A program made the position numbers and the translations under genes. A stretch of 64,000 nt of DNA, taken from positions 62,001-126,000 of the forward strand of contig NZ_NTHN02000002.1 of NCBI RefSeq assembly GCF_002300555.2, given 5' to 3'. Below the pieces are notes generated by a model, which made no database searches, was not told the origin of the DNA, and saw only the letters and a list, made by a program, of their open reading frames with translations. How positions within the stretch are numbered: position 1 is the first letter of the stretch; every line of letters begins with the position of its first letter. This DNA comes from Alloyangia mangrovi. Lineage in GTDB: Bacteria > Pseudomonadota > Alphaproteobacteria > Rhodobacterales > Rhodobacteraceae. This document shows, in pieces, positions 46,545 through 54,686 of this stretch.

Positions 46545-47438
46545 CAGTCCCCCGCGACCTGCGCCCGGGCCTTGCCGAGCTTGGAGAAGAAATATGCCGT
46601 GAAGGCGACCGAGAGCAGGATCGCGACATAGGACATGGCATTGGCCATCCCCATGCGCGCGTCCGAATAGGCGGTGCGGGCGATCAGCGTCCAGAGCACC
46701 TCGGTCCGGCCCGCGGGGCCACCGTCGGTCATGATCTTGATGATGTCATAGGCCCGCGCAACGTCGAGGCTGCGGATGGTCATCGCGATGAAGGCGAAGG
46801 GCATCAGGAACGGCCAGGTGACATAGCGGAAGGTCTGCCAGGGCGTGCAGCCGTCGACCCGGGCCGCCTCCTGCGGCTCGCGCGGCATGGCCATGAGACC
46901 GGCAAGGATGAAGATCGCGAAGACCGCGGTCGAGGACCAGATCTCGGCGGCGGCAATCGCGAGGAAGGCCAGCTTGCCGTCGATCAGCCAGGGGATCGCC
47001 TTGTCGGTGAAGCCCAGCGACTGCAGGGCGTTGTTCACCAGCCCGACGTTGTCGTTGAACATGAACTTGAACTGGAAGCCGACGAGGATGGGAGAGAACA
47101 TCATCGGGAACATCAGGATGGTGCGCAACAGTCGTTGCCCGCGGGTCTGCCGGTCGACCAGCAGTGCGAGCCCGAGCCCGATCAGCATCTCGAGGTTCAG
47201 CGCCACGGTCAGCAGCAGCACGGTGCGGCCGAAGGCGATCCAGAAGTCGAGGTCACCGAAGATGCGCTGGTAATTGCGAATGCCGATGAACTGGTAGACC
47301 GTCTCGGGCTTGGTCAGGCGGAAGGGGGTGAAGCTCGACCACAGCGACAGCAGCAGCGGCACCACCACCACGGCGGAGAGCACGATCACCGCAGGCAGCA
47401 GCAGCACGATGTGGGGGGGGGAGGCGCGAGGCCTTCAT
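46541..47438 (-). pseudogene. Sugar ABC transporter permease (MalF type), frameshifted at G9
   Basis: Six-helix permease; the EAA loop reads EAARVDGCTPWQTFRYVTWP. ATG 47438 begins KASRLPPP, then nine Cs on the coding strand (G9 at 47413-47421) throw the frame. With eight, the sequence continues as HIVLLLLPAVIVLSAVVVV, a normal first membrane helix, and the product has 298 residues. The long intact frame to 46541 shows no other damage. A base-calling error is the simplest explanation. Confidence 0.8.
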
Positions 47439-47497
47439 CTTGGTCTCCTGTCAGGGGAGTCGGGCCGCGCGGACGCGGCCCGGTCTTGGGATGCGGC

Positions 47498-48802
47498 TCA
47501 GAGTTCGCCGGCGTCCTCTAGGATGGCGGTTGCTTCCTTGGCGGCCGTGTCGAGCGCGTCCTGCGGGCTCTTGTCGCCAAGGATGGCGGCCTGCAGTTCC
47601 GGGTAAAGCACGTTGGTGATCTCGATCCAGCTCGGCGTCTGCGGCACCGGGAAGGCGGTCTCGGCAGCGGTCTGGAAGGCCTTCAGCACCTCGGTGCGGT
47701 AGGCATCACCTTCGGCGGCGGAGATCACATGTTCCCAGACAGACTGGCGCGAGGGCAGCGGCCCGGCCGAGCTTTCCAGCTTCTGGCTGTCCTCGTTGGT
47801 CAGGAACCAGACCAGCGAAGCGGCGGCCTCGGGGTTTTCGCAGTCCTGCGTGACGGAGAAGCCGTGGAAGCCCGACCAGCCCGAGCGGATGCCCGCAGAG
47901 CCCTTCGGCGGCGGCGCGACGCCGACATTGCCCGCGACCTTGGAAGCCGAGGGGTCGTTGAAGAACCCGGCCCAGCCCGGCCAGTCGAGGTTCAGCGCGA
48001 CGGTGCCCGAGGCGAACCCCTGTCCCAGATCGTCCCAGAGGTAGTTCGGCACGCCCGCGGGCACGGCCTTGGCCTGATAGAGATCGACGAACCAGTTCAG
48101 CGCCTCGACACCCGCTTCCGAGTTGAAGGCGGGGCGGCCATCGGCGTCAAGGAACTCGCCGCCGTCGGCCACGAGGATCTCGTAGAAGCGCCCGGCGATG
48201 GCCTCTTCCTTGCCGGCGTATTGCGTGCCGTAGAAGTTCGGTGCATCGGCGAAGAACTTGGCCTGATCGGCAACCTGGTCCCAGGTCTCGGGCACCGCCA
48301 GCGGATAGCCGTATTCCGCCTCGAAGGCGGCGGCATCGGCCTTCTCGTAGAGGTCCTTCTGGTAGTAGAGCGCCGAAACGTCGAACTGCGCGCGCGGCAG
48401 CATCACCAGCTTGCCGTCGAGCGTCGCCGACTGGATGTTGCCCGGCACGAAGTCGGCCAGCGCCTCCTCGGGCAGGTACTCGCGCAGATCGACGTAGATG
48501 CCCGGGTACTGCGGCGCAAAGGACGAGTGGTTCGAGCCGACGCACCAGCCAAGCTGGCCGGTGGCGATGTCGGACTTGATCTCGCGGTCGAGCTCGAAGT
48601 GGTTCTTCTTCGAGATCACCTCGACCTTGGCGCCGGTCGCCGCCTCCCATTCGGCGATGCGCGCGTAGAGCGGTTCGTATTGCTGTCCGCCGATGAGCTT
48701 GGCCTGAATGGTCACGCCCTCGAAGCTGCCCGGCAGATCCTGCGCAGAGGCGGCGGTCGCCAAGGCAAGCACTGCCGCCGAAGCGGTCGTCAGATATTTC
48801 AT
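47498..48802 (-). CDS. Sugar ABC transporter solute-binding protein
   Basis: 434 residues. Signal peptide YLTTASAAVLALATAASA with cleavage near residue 20. Family 1 extracellular binding protein: TIQAKLIGGQQYEPLYARIA, DGKLVMLPRAQFDVSALYYQ, WPGWAGFFNDPSASKVAGNV, FSVTQDCENPEAAASLVWFL. Delivers the substrate to the MalF/MalG-type permeases. First gene of the reverse-strand operon. An IclR-type motif lies about 50 bases upstream. Confidence 0.9.
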   Translation of the reverse strand: MKYLTTASAAVLALATAASAQDLPGSFEGVTIQAKLIGGQQYEPLYARIAEWEAATGAKVEVISKKNHFELDREIKSDIATGQLGWCVGSNHSSFAPQYPGIYVDLREYLPEEALADFVPGNIQSATLDGKLVMLPRAQFDVSALYYQKDLYEKADAAAFEAEYGYPLAVPETWDQVADQAKFFADAPNFYGTQYAGKEEAIAGRFYEILVADGGEFLDADGRPAFNSEAGVEALNWFVDLYQAKAVPAGVPNYLWDDLGQGFASGTVALNLDWPGWAGFFNDPSASKVAGNVGVAPPPKGSAGIRSGWSGFHGFSVTQDCENPEAAASLVWFLTNEDSQKLESSAGPLPSRQSVWEHVISAAEGDAYRTEVLKAFQTAAETAFPVPQTPSWIEITNVLYPELQAAILGDKSPQDALDTAAKEATAILEDAGEL

Positions 48803-48854
48803 GGTTCTCCTCCCTGAAAATCCGCGAGGGGTATCCCCTCACTTATGGATAATC

Positions 48855-48870
48855 TATTCATATGCAAATA
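48855..48870. promoter_or_regulatory. IclR-type operator motif, transporter operon
   Basis: TATTC-ATATGC-AAATA, 16 bases, sits upstream of the solute-binding protein gene. It is the weakest of four similar sites in the cluster (consensus YATTC-N6-RAATR). Binding by the IclR protein encoded next door is inferred. Confidence 0.45.
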
Positions 48871-48915
48871 CAATGGAGGCCGCCTGTCAAGGAATTCCGC
48901 TGGAGGCGCAGAGCG

Positions 48916-48931
48916 TATTCTTATATGAATG
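48916..48931. promoter_or_regulatory. IclR-type operator motif, iclR gene
   Basis: TATTC-TTATAT-GAATG is a near-perfect palindrome 22 bases upstream of the regulator's start codon, so autoregulation is likely. Confidence 0.55.
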
Positions 48932-48952
48932 ATGCAATTCACAGAGAGCAGC

Positions 48953-49750
48953 ATGACCGACACCAATGACCGCTACCGCGCGCCGGCGCTGGACAAGGGG
49001 CTCGACATTCTCGAGCTGCTTGCCGGGATCGAGGGCGGGCTCACCCAAGCCGAGATCGCCAAGGCGCTCGGCCGCTCCCCCAACGAGTTTTACCGGATGC
49101 TCGAACGACTCGCCCGGCGCGGTTACGTCGCCCGGGTCGAGGGTGACCGCTACGCGCTGACGCTGAAGATGTTCGGCATGGCGCAGTTCCACGCGCCGAC
49201 GCGGCGGCTGGCCTCGCTGGCGACGCCGCTGCTGCGCGATCTGGCTGCGCGCACCCGGCAGGCGAACCAATTGGTGGTCTTCGACCGCGGCAACGCGGTG
49301 GTCATCGCGCAGCAGGAGGCGCCGGGCTACTGGGGCATCTCGATCCGCGTCGGCAGCCACATCAACCTCTTCGACACAGGCTCTGGCAACGTCCTGCTGG
49401 CCTTTGCCAGCCCCGAGCGGCGGCGGGCCATGGTGGCCGAGAACAGCGACACCGGCGCCCCGGCACGGGAAATCCCCGCCGAGCTGGAGGCCCGCTTCGA
49501 GATCGTCCGCGCGCGCGGCTACGAGGTGAAGCCCTCGGCGCAGACGCTGGGCGTCACCAACCTCTCGGCTCCGGTGCTGGCGCCGAGCGGCGAGGCCATC
49601 GCCGCGGTCACCATTCCCTACCTGCCGCTGGTCGACCGCGAATCCGCGCCCAGCCCCGAGGAGGCGACGCAAGCGTTGGTCGAGACCACCGCGGAACTGT
49701 CGCGATTTGCCGGATATGGTGCTGAGGGGGAGACATTCGCATCTGAATGA
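48953..49750 (+). CDS. IclR family transcriptional regulator
   Basis: 265 residues from ATG 48953, preceded by AGAGAG; an in-frame ATG at 48929 lies inside the operator. The winged helix is at residues about 15-75 (KGLDILELLAGIEGGLTQAE, then GRSPNEFYRMLERLARRGYV). The effector domain follows (GVTNLSAPVLAPSGEAIAAV). IclR proteins sense small carboxylates or sugars. Divergent from the ABC operon and followed by the amidohydrolase gene. Confidence 0.9.
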   Translation: MTDTNDRYRAPALDKGLDILELLAGIEGGLTQAEIAKALGRSPNEFYRMLERLARRGYVARVEGDRYALTLKMFGMAQFHAPTRRLASLATPLLRDLAARTRQANQLVVFDRGNAVVIAQQEAPGYWGISIRVGSHINLFDTGSGNVLLAFASPERRRAMVAENSDTGAPAREIPAELEARFEIVRARGYEVKPSAQTLGVTNLSAPVLAPSGEAIAAVTIPYLPLVDRESAPSPEEATQALVETTAELSRFAGYGAEGETFASE

Positions 49751-49752
49751 TC

Positions 49753-49768
49753 CATTCTTGGGTGAATG
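49753..49768. promoter_or_regulatory. IclR-type operator motif, amidohydrolase gene
   Basis: CATTC-TTGGGT-GAATG is a perfect five-base inverted repeat with a six-base spacer, 21 bases upstream of the amidohydrolase ATG. The best-conserved of the four sites. Confidence 0.55.
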
Positions 49769-49788
49769 ACTTGCTCAGGGAGGAGCAC

Positions 49789-50634
49789 ATGCAAGAGCCC
49801 GCCATTCTGGACAGCCACCTTCACCTGGTGCGTCGCGACCGGCTTGATTACCCGTGGCTGTCCGGCGCCCCGGCGCTCGACCAGGACTGGCTGCTGGAGA
49901 CCTACGCCGAGGAGGCCCGCCGCATCGGCATCGGCGGCGCGATCCACATGGAGGTGGATGTCGCCGACGCGCGGATGGAGGACGAGACCGCCTGGATCGA
50001 GGAACTGGCCGCCAGCGGCACCTTCCCGATCCGCGGCGCGATTGCCGCCTGCCGCCCCGAGGCAGTCGACTTTCCGGGCTTTCTCGAACGCTCTGCCGCA
50101 CGTGCGCTGGTGGTCGGCTTCCGGCGCGTGTTGCACGTGGTCCCGGATGAAGTCTCGCAGGGCGATCTCTTCCGGCAGAACATCCGCCTTCTCTCCGGTC
50201 CCGACCTGCCCTTCGACCTCTGCGTGCTCGCCCGGCAACTGCCGCTGGCGATCGAGCTCGTCGACTCGGCGCCCAACACCCGCTTCGTGCTCGACCACTG
50301 CGGTGTGCCGGATATCGCGGGCGGGCAGTGGGATGCCTGGGCGCGCGATCTGGCCGAGATCGCCAAGCGCCCGAACGTCAGCGCCAAGATCTCCGGGGTC
50401 GTCGCCTATGGCGGCGCGGGCTGGACGCTGGACGAGCTGACCCGCTGGGTCACCTACACAGCCGAGACCTTCGGGCCCGATCGCATCTGCTGGGGCGGCG
50501 ACTGGCCGGTGAACACGCTGGGTGGCGGGCTCTCCACCTGGGTTGCGGCCACCCGCGCGATCTTTGCCGGCTGTAGCGCCGAGGAGCGCGCCGCGCTCTA
50601 TGCAGGGAACGCGGCGCGCATCTGGTCGCTCTGA
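49789..50634 (+). CDS. Amidohydrolase 2 family protein, probable sugar lactonase
   Basis: 281 residues from ATG 49789, with AGGAG ahead. TIM-barrel metal hydrolase: DSHLHLVRRDRLDYPWL with the HxH motif near residue 9, FVLDHCGVPD, NVSAKISGVVAYGG, and CWGGDWPVN with the metal Asp. Relatives hydrolyse L-fucono- or L-rhamnono-lactones. It would act between the dehydrogenase and the dehydratase of the cluster. Confidence 0.75.
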   Translation: MQEPAILDSHLHLVRRDRLDYPWLSGAPALDQDWLLETYAEEARRIGIGGAIHMEVDVADARMEDETAWIEELAASGTFPIRGAIAACRPEAVDFPGFLERSAARALVVGFRRVLHVVPDEVSQGDLFRQNIRLLSGPDLPFDLCVLARQLPLAIELVDSAPNTRFVLDHCGVPDIAGGQWDAWARDLAEIAKRPNVSAKISGVVAYGGAGWTLDELTRWVTYTAETFGPDRICWGGDWPVNTLGGGLSTWVAATRAIFAGCSAEERAALYAGNAARIWSL

Positions 50635-50637
50635 GCC

Positions 50638-51742
50638 TCAGAAAGTCGCGGCGAAAAGCCTGTCGAGGTCGTCCATGGCGGCCTCGAACGCGCCGTTCTT
50701 CAGCGCGGCGTTGATCCGCTCCGAGGCCTCCTGCTGGAACGGCATGTAGCCATCGTGTCGGGGGCGCATCCAGGCAGTATCCAGCGTCGCCAGCGTGCCC
50801 GAGTAGAAGCCGCCCGCGCCGGCATCCACCACCGGCGAAATCCACGCATCGCGGTGCCCGGCCTGTCCGCCCGCCGAGGCCCAGAGCCCGGCCTGCGCCC
50901 CGGGCGCTGCGGCGTGGCGGGCAAAGGCGATGGCTTCCTCGGGGTGCCTGCAGAATGCCGAGACGGCCAGCCCCGTGCCGCCGAGCGCGCTGCCCTTCGG
51001 TCCGGCGCCGGGTGCGGCCTCGGGGATGTCGTGGAAGGTCACGCGGTGCGGCAGCGCATCAGGCAGCGAATAGCTGATGTAGCCGTAGATCAGTGGAGCG
51101 CAGGCGACGCGGCCCCCCTGCGCCATTGCCCCCAGCACGGCGATCGGGTCCATGCCGAAGCAGGCGGGGTCGACTTTCTCAGCCAGCGCCTGCAGCAGCT
51201 CGAGCGCGTGCAGGCCGCCGGCGCGGTCAACAAAGGGCGCGCTGCCGTCCACCCGGCAGGGATGCCCGAGGTTGGCGCAAAGCGTGTAGAAGCTCATCAG
51301 CACGTGCGGGGGGGCGCAGCGGGATCATCACGCGGCCATCCTCGGCGAGACGCATCACCTCGTCCCATGTGGTCACCGGCGTCGTCAGGTCGGGGCGGAC
51401 CGCCTGCACCTGCGCGGCGGCATCCACTGGGTAGGCCCATTGGCTACCTTGCCAGGTATAGCTCTCGTACGACCGGCCAAGCGATCCGGCGGCGATCTCC
51501 GGCGCGTCGGGCAGGGGGATCAGGCAAGCCTCGCCGGTGATCTGCCCGACGTGCGGATGGTCGATGATGACGAGGTCGTAGGCCTTGGCGAGATCGAGCA
51601 CCGGGTAGCTCTCGAAATCCTGCAGCGAGCGTCGGTCCCAGCAAATGGAGACGCCGTGCTCGGCTTCCCACTCGCGCGACAGGGCGGCGAGCGGATCGTA
51701 GCCGCGCGGGTGGTCCCAGGTCATGCCCTTGAAAGAGATCAT
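50638..51742 (-). pseudogene. Solute-binding-like protein without signal peptide, frameshifted at G7
   Basis: The frame starts MISFKGMTWDHPRGYDPL with no signal sequence and runs through DLVIIDHPHVGQITGEACLI to MIPLRPP; there a seven-base G run (51308-51314) breaks it. With six it continues as HVLMSFYTLCANLGHPCRVD to the stop at 50638, about 367 residues. The fold pattern is that of family 1 extracellular binding proteins. Without export it would be cytosolic, perhaps tied to the CoA-transferase whose stop it overlaps. Function unknown. Confidence 0.65.
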
Positions 51743-52932
51743 AGTCCGAACTCCTTGCGGATCGTGTCCGAGTGCTCGCCGACGCGCGGCGCGGCGCGGT
51801 GGCCCGCCGGACGGCGGCCGTCGATGGTGAGTGGCGCGCGGGTGGTGTCGATGCTGACCCCGTCGTCGCGGGTCACGGTCTGCAGGAGGTCAAGCCGGGT
51901 GAAGGCCTCGGCCTGCATCAGCTCGGACCAGTTGAGCACCTCCGAGCACCAGATGTCGGCGGGCTGCAGGATGGCGAGCCAGTCGGCCACGGTCTTCTCG
52001 GCGATGCGCTCGGCCAGCCGCGCCTTGATCGCGTCGCGGGCGCTGAAGGCGTCGCTCGCCGGGCGCCCGGCCAGTTCGGGCAGCTCCAGCAGCTCGGCCA
52101 GCCGGTCGAGCGGAGTCATCGCCAGCGCGAGATAGCCGTCCCGTGCCGCGTAGACGCCGTAGGGGGCGCCGAGATAGGCGTGGGCGCCATTGGTCTGCGA
52201 GCGGGTGGGCAGGCGGCGGCCGTCGTTGAGCCAGGTGGTCAGCACCTCGAATTGCAAGTCGACCAGCGCCTCGAGCAGGCTGGTCTCGATGTGCCGCCCG
52301 ATCCCGTCGATGCTGCGCCGCACCAGCGCGGCGAGAATGCCTTGCGAGAGCGCCACCCCGGCGAACATGTCGCCCACCGCGAGCCCCATGGGCACCGGCC
52401 CCTGCGCCGCGTCGCCGGTCAGCCACATCAGCCCCGAGCGCGCTTGCGCCAGCAGATCCTGCCCGGGGAATTTCACCCAGGGGCCGTCATCGCCGTAGCC
52501 CGAAATCGAGCCGTAGACGAGCCGCGGGTTGAGCTTGTGCATGTCCTCCCAGCCGACGCCGATGCGGTCCGCCACGCCCGGCCGGAAGTTCTGGATCATC
52601 ACGTCGGCCTGTCCCACCAGCCGCTTCAGCGCGGCGAGATCGGCGGGATCCTTGAGGTCGAGCGCGAGGCTCTCCTTGCCGCGGTTGATGGCGTGGAAAA
52701 TCGTCGAGTCGCCGCCGATCTCGGTGTCCGACAGGTAAAGCTGCCGCGACAAGTCCCCGGCACCGGCGCGCTCGATCTTGATCACCCGTGCGCCGAGATC
52801 GGCCAGCCGCAGCGAGCAATAGGGGCCGGAGAGGAACTGGCTGAGGTCGACCACCAGCAGCCCCTCGAGGGGGCGCTCGGGCAGGGCCGCTGCCGGGCTG
52901 TGGGCGGTCTCGGTCGGGGGGCTCGCGGTCAT
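51739..52932 (-). CDS. CaiB/BaiF family CoA-transferase (class III)
   Basis: 397 residues. Motifs: GLLVVDLSQFLSGPYCSLRL, LADLGARVIKIERAGAGDLS, NRGKESLALDLKDPADLAAL, and the catalytic Asp in LAVGDMFAGVALSQGILAAL. Such enzymes move CoA between carboxylic acids. In a sugar-acid cluster this implies a CoA ester intermediate. Overlaps the binding-like gene; an IclR-type site stands just upstream. Confidence 0.9.
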   Translation of the reverse strand: MTASPPTETAHSPAAALPERPLEGLLVVDLSQFLSGPYCSLRLADLGARVIKIERAGAGDLSRQLYLSDTEIGGDSTIFHAINRGKESLALDLKDPADLAALKRLVGQADVMIQNFRPGVADRIGVGWEDMHKLNPRLVYGSISGYGDDGPWVKFPGQDLLAQARSGLMWLTGDAAQGPVPMGLAVGDMFAGVALSQGILAALVRRSIDGIGRHIETSLLEALVDLQFEVLTTWLNDGRRLPTRSQTNGAHAYLGAPYGVYAARDGYLALAMTPLDRLAELLELPELAGRPASDAFSARDAIKARLAERIAEKTVADWLAILQPADIWCSEVLNWSELMQAEAFTRLDLLQTVTRDDGVSIDTTRAPLTIDGRRPAGHRAAPRVGEHSDTIRKEFGL

Positions 52933-52940
52933 CTGGCGCT

Positions 52941-52956
52941 CATTCTTCTGTGAAAT
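52941..52956. promoter_or_regulatory. IclR-type operator motif, CoA-transferase gene
   Basis: CATTC-TTCTGT-GAAAT lies 9-24 bases upstream of the CoA-transferase start. Another half-site CATATGAATGA follows at about 52966. Fourth member of the motif family. Confidence 0.5.
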
Positions 52957-53021
52957 GTCTGCTCACATATGAATGACCGCTTCACCCATGGTGCGTCAAG
53001 CCCGATGCCGCGGCACCGATA

Positions 53022-53058
53022 CAAAAGCACGCGGGCCCTGTCTTCGGGACCCGCGTGC
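53022..53058 (-). terminator. Terminator after the DUF1330 gene
   Basis: On the reverse strand GCACGCGGG pairs perfectly with CCCGCGTGC around a 14-base loop, followed by TTTTGT. Confidence 0.75.
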
Positions 53059-53081
53059 GGAATGCTCTCGGAACGGCTTGC

Positions 53082-53375
53082 TCAGCCCAGATTGCCCTCG
53101 AAGATCGCCAACTCGCGCGTTGCCGCCTGCTTGGCAAAGGCGCGGGCGGCCTGGTAGTCGGGGTCGTCGTAGCAGGCCCGTGCTACGTCGAGGCTCTCGA
53201 ATTCAACCAGCAGGATGCGCGACTTGTCCCCGGCCTCGACCAGTTCGGGCGCCTCGTTGCCGCGCCGCACCCTGGCGCCGTATTTCGCCGCGATGGGCGC
53301 CCAGAGCCGCCCATATTCCGCCTGCGCCTCGGGGTCGGTCACATCGGTGCCGAGCACCAGCCAATAGCCTTTCAT
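53082..53375 (-). CDS. DUF1330 domain protein
   Basis: 97 residues from ATG 53375. A dimeric alpha-beta barrel type small protein: GYWLVLGTDVTDPEAQAEYG, YGARVRRGNEAPELVE, RILLVEFESLDVARACYDDP, DYQAARAFAK. This is the DUF1330 pattern. Function unknown. It has its own terminator. Confidence 0.8.
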   Translation of the reverse strand: MKGYWLVLGTDVTDPEAQAEYGRLWAPIAAKYGARVRRGNEAPELVEAGDKSRILLVEFESLDVARACYDDPDYQAARAFAKQAATRELAIFEGNLG

Positions 53376-53512
53376 CCGGGTTGTCCTTCCCTTTTCGGAT
53401 CGTGTCGCGGCAGGTCTAACGCGGTGGGTCCGGCGCGGGAAGGGCCGGGAGGCGGGCACGCGAAACCCTCCCGCAGCGATCTGCCGCGGGAGGGCGAAGG
53501 GCGCGGGAGGGA

Positions 53513-53878
53513 TCAGCGCTCGGTCGGATGGCCGGCGTCGATCCAGCCCTGCGTGCCTGTCTCGACGAAGGCAACCCGCGCGACGCCCGCCTTCACCAGC
53601 GTATGGGCGGCGAGCGCGCCCATCGGGCCGGCCTGGCAGGCGGTGATGACTTCGCCCTTGTGGTAGGTGATCTGAGGCGGGATCTCCCCTGCCTCGAGCC
53701 GCTCCAGCGGTGCGAGGATCGCGCCGGGAATGCGCCCGGTGGTCCTGGCGATCGCCTCGGCGGGGCGGGGGTCGACGAAGAGCGCGCCCCCGGCGTGGCG
53801 GGTTGCGGCCTCTTCGGCGGTGATCGAACGGACGGCCGCACGGGCCTCTTCGACGTGGGTGTTGAAGCAGTTTGCCAT
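53513..53878 (-). CDS. Rhodanese-like protein
   Basis: 121 residues. Single rhodanese domain: LFVDPRPAEAIARTTGRIPG and the catalytic loop TACQAGPMGALAAHTLVKAG with Cys in the place that carries persulfide. Expected to transfer sulfane sulfur to a thiol or to cyanide. It is downstream of the YgjV-like gene, possibly one transcript from the promoter at about 54.5 kb. Nearby OsmC and cysteine synthase genes suggest a sulfur theme. Confidence 0.75.
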   Translation of the reverse strand: MANCFNTHVEEARAAVRSITAEEAATRHAGGALFVDPRPAEAIARTTGRIPGAILAPLERLEAGEIPPQITYHKGEVITACQAGPMGALAAHTLVKAGVARVAFVETGTQGWIDAGHPTER

Positions 53879-53943
53879 TGGAGGGGTCCTTTGTGGGTGG
53901 TGAAGATGCGGCGGCGCCGCAGGGTGAAATCAGAGGGGAAAAC

Positions 53944-54492
53944 TCAGGCGGCGGCGGGCAGCGCGGCTTGCCGCACCCGCCATTCCCGGTGCAGCGCAGC
54001 GGCGCCGATGCAGGCCGAGAGCAGCGCACCCATGAGTCCGGGCAGGGCGCCGACCACGAGGTCGTAGCCGATGCCGAAGGGCGCGGCGCAGAGCAGGATC
54101 GTGCGCATCCGCAGCGTGTCGCCCTGCATCCGGCCGATCATCACCAGGCAGCAGGCGGTCATCGCAAGGCCCGAGGCGAGCCCGCACCAGGTCAGCGCCG
54201 TCACCAGCCAGACCAGCGGCAGGAATACGAGCCCCATGTGGCGCAGCCAGGGGCGGTCCCCGGCGGCGAGGGCGATGAGCGTCTGGGTCGCGCCGATGGC
54301 GCAGACGCCGGTGCCGCTCCACTGGCCCAGCAGCGCGTATTGCGCGGCGTAGCAGCCGGCGATGCAGGCCTGCGCCGAGAGCATATGGCGGCGCTGCCGG
54401 AAAAGCGGCTAGACCAGTTGTCCGGCCAGTCCCGCCGATCCGAAAAGGGCCGCCGGGGAAGCTGCGGGGATCAGGGGAAGAATGTCGGGCAT
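53944..54492 (-). pseudogene. YgjV-family membrane protein interrupted by an in-frame TAG
   Basis: From ATG 54492 (GGAGG five bases ahead) the frame reads PDILPLIPAASPAALFGSAG to LAGQLV, meets TAG at codon 28 (54411-54409), and continues in the same frame as PLFRQRRHMLSAQACIAGCY to 53944. The body has about five hydrophobic helices as in E. coli YgjV. A one-base change TGG to TAG explains it. An internal ATG after the stop could still yield a shorter protein. Confidence 0.6.
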
Positions 54493-54509
54493 CGTGGCCT
54501 CCATGAAAA

Positions 54510-54525
54510 CAGACTATTTGGTCTG
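54510..54525. promoter_or_regulatory. TetR-type operator, YgjV/rhodanese promoter
   Basis: CAGAC-TATTTG-GTCTG is a perfect five-base inverted repeat. A second copy with one conserved half (TTTGGTCTG, 54540-54548) stands next to it. The same layout recurs in front of the tetR gene, which points to the adjacent TetR protein as the binder. Confidence 0.6.
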
Positions 54526-54570
54526 CATTGAGCGTACCGTTTGGTCTGTTTCCTGGGGAGGCGCTTCCGG

Positions 54571-54605
54571 GTTTCGGTTGTTTCACCTGCGTTTCAGCGC
54601 GTTTC
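54571..54605 (-). promoter_or_regulatory. GAAAC repeat array, set a (reverse orientation)
   Basis: On the reverse strand GAAAC occurs four times with starts 10, 11 and 9 bases apart (forward-strand positions 54601, 54591, 54580, 54571), then again at 54548-54552, 23 bases further. It faces the YgjV/rhodanese genes. Member of the five-site set described under the findings. Confidence 0.55.
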
Positions 54606-54660
54606 AGCCGTATTTTTCGGTATTTCTTGCAGCGCAGGCCGCGAGCGCATAACCTGAATA

Positions 54661-54676
54661 CAAACTGAATGGTTTG
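54661..54676. promoter_or_regulatory. TetR-type operator overlapping the tetR leader
   Basis: CAAAC-TGAATG-GTTTG has the same 5-6-5 layout as the site at 54510. It overlaps the region just upstream of the ribosome binding site of the tetR gene, so autorepression is likely. Confidence 0.55.
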
Positions 54677-54686
54677 GAGATGCCTC

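Noticed and set aside
47253-47438. 61-codon reverse frame at the permease start
   Set aside because: It is the out-of-frame continuation after the G9 tract and not a separate gene.
54571-54605. CRISPR-like array of GTTTC repeats
   Set aside because: Repeat units are five to six bases with 9-11 base periods and no spacers; this is an operator array.
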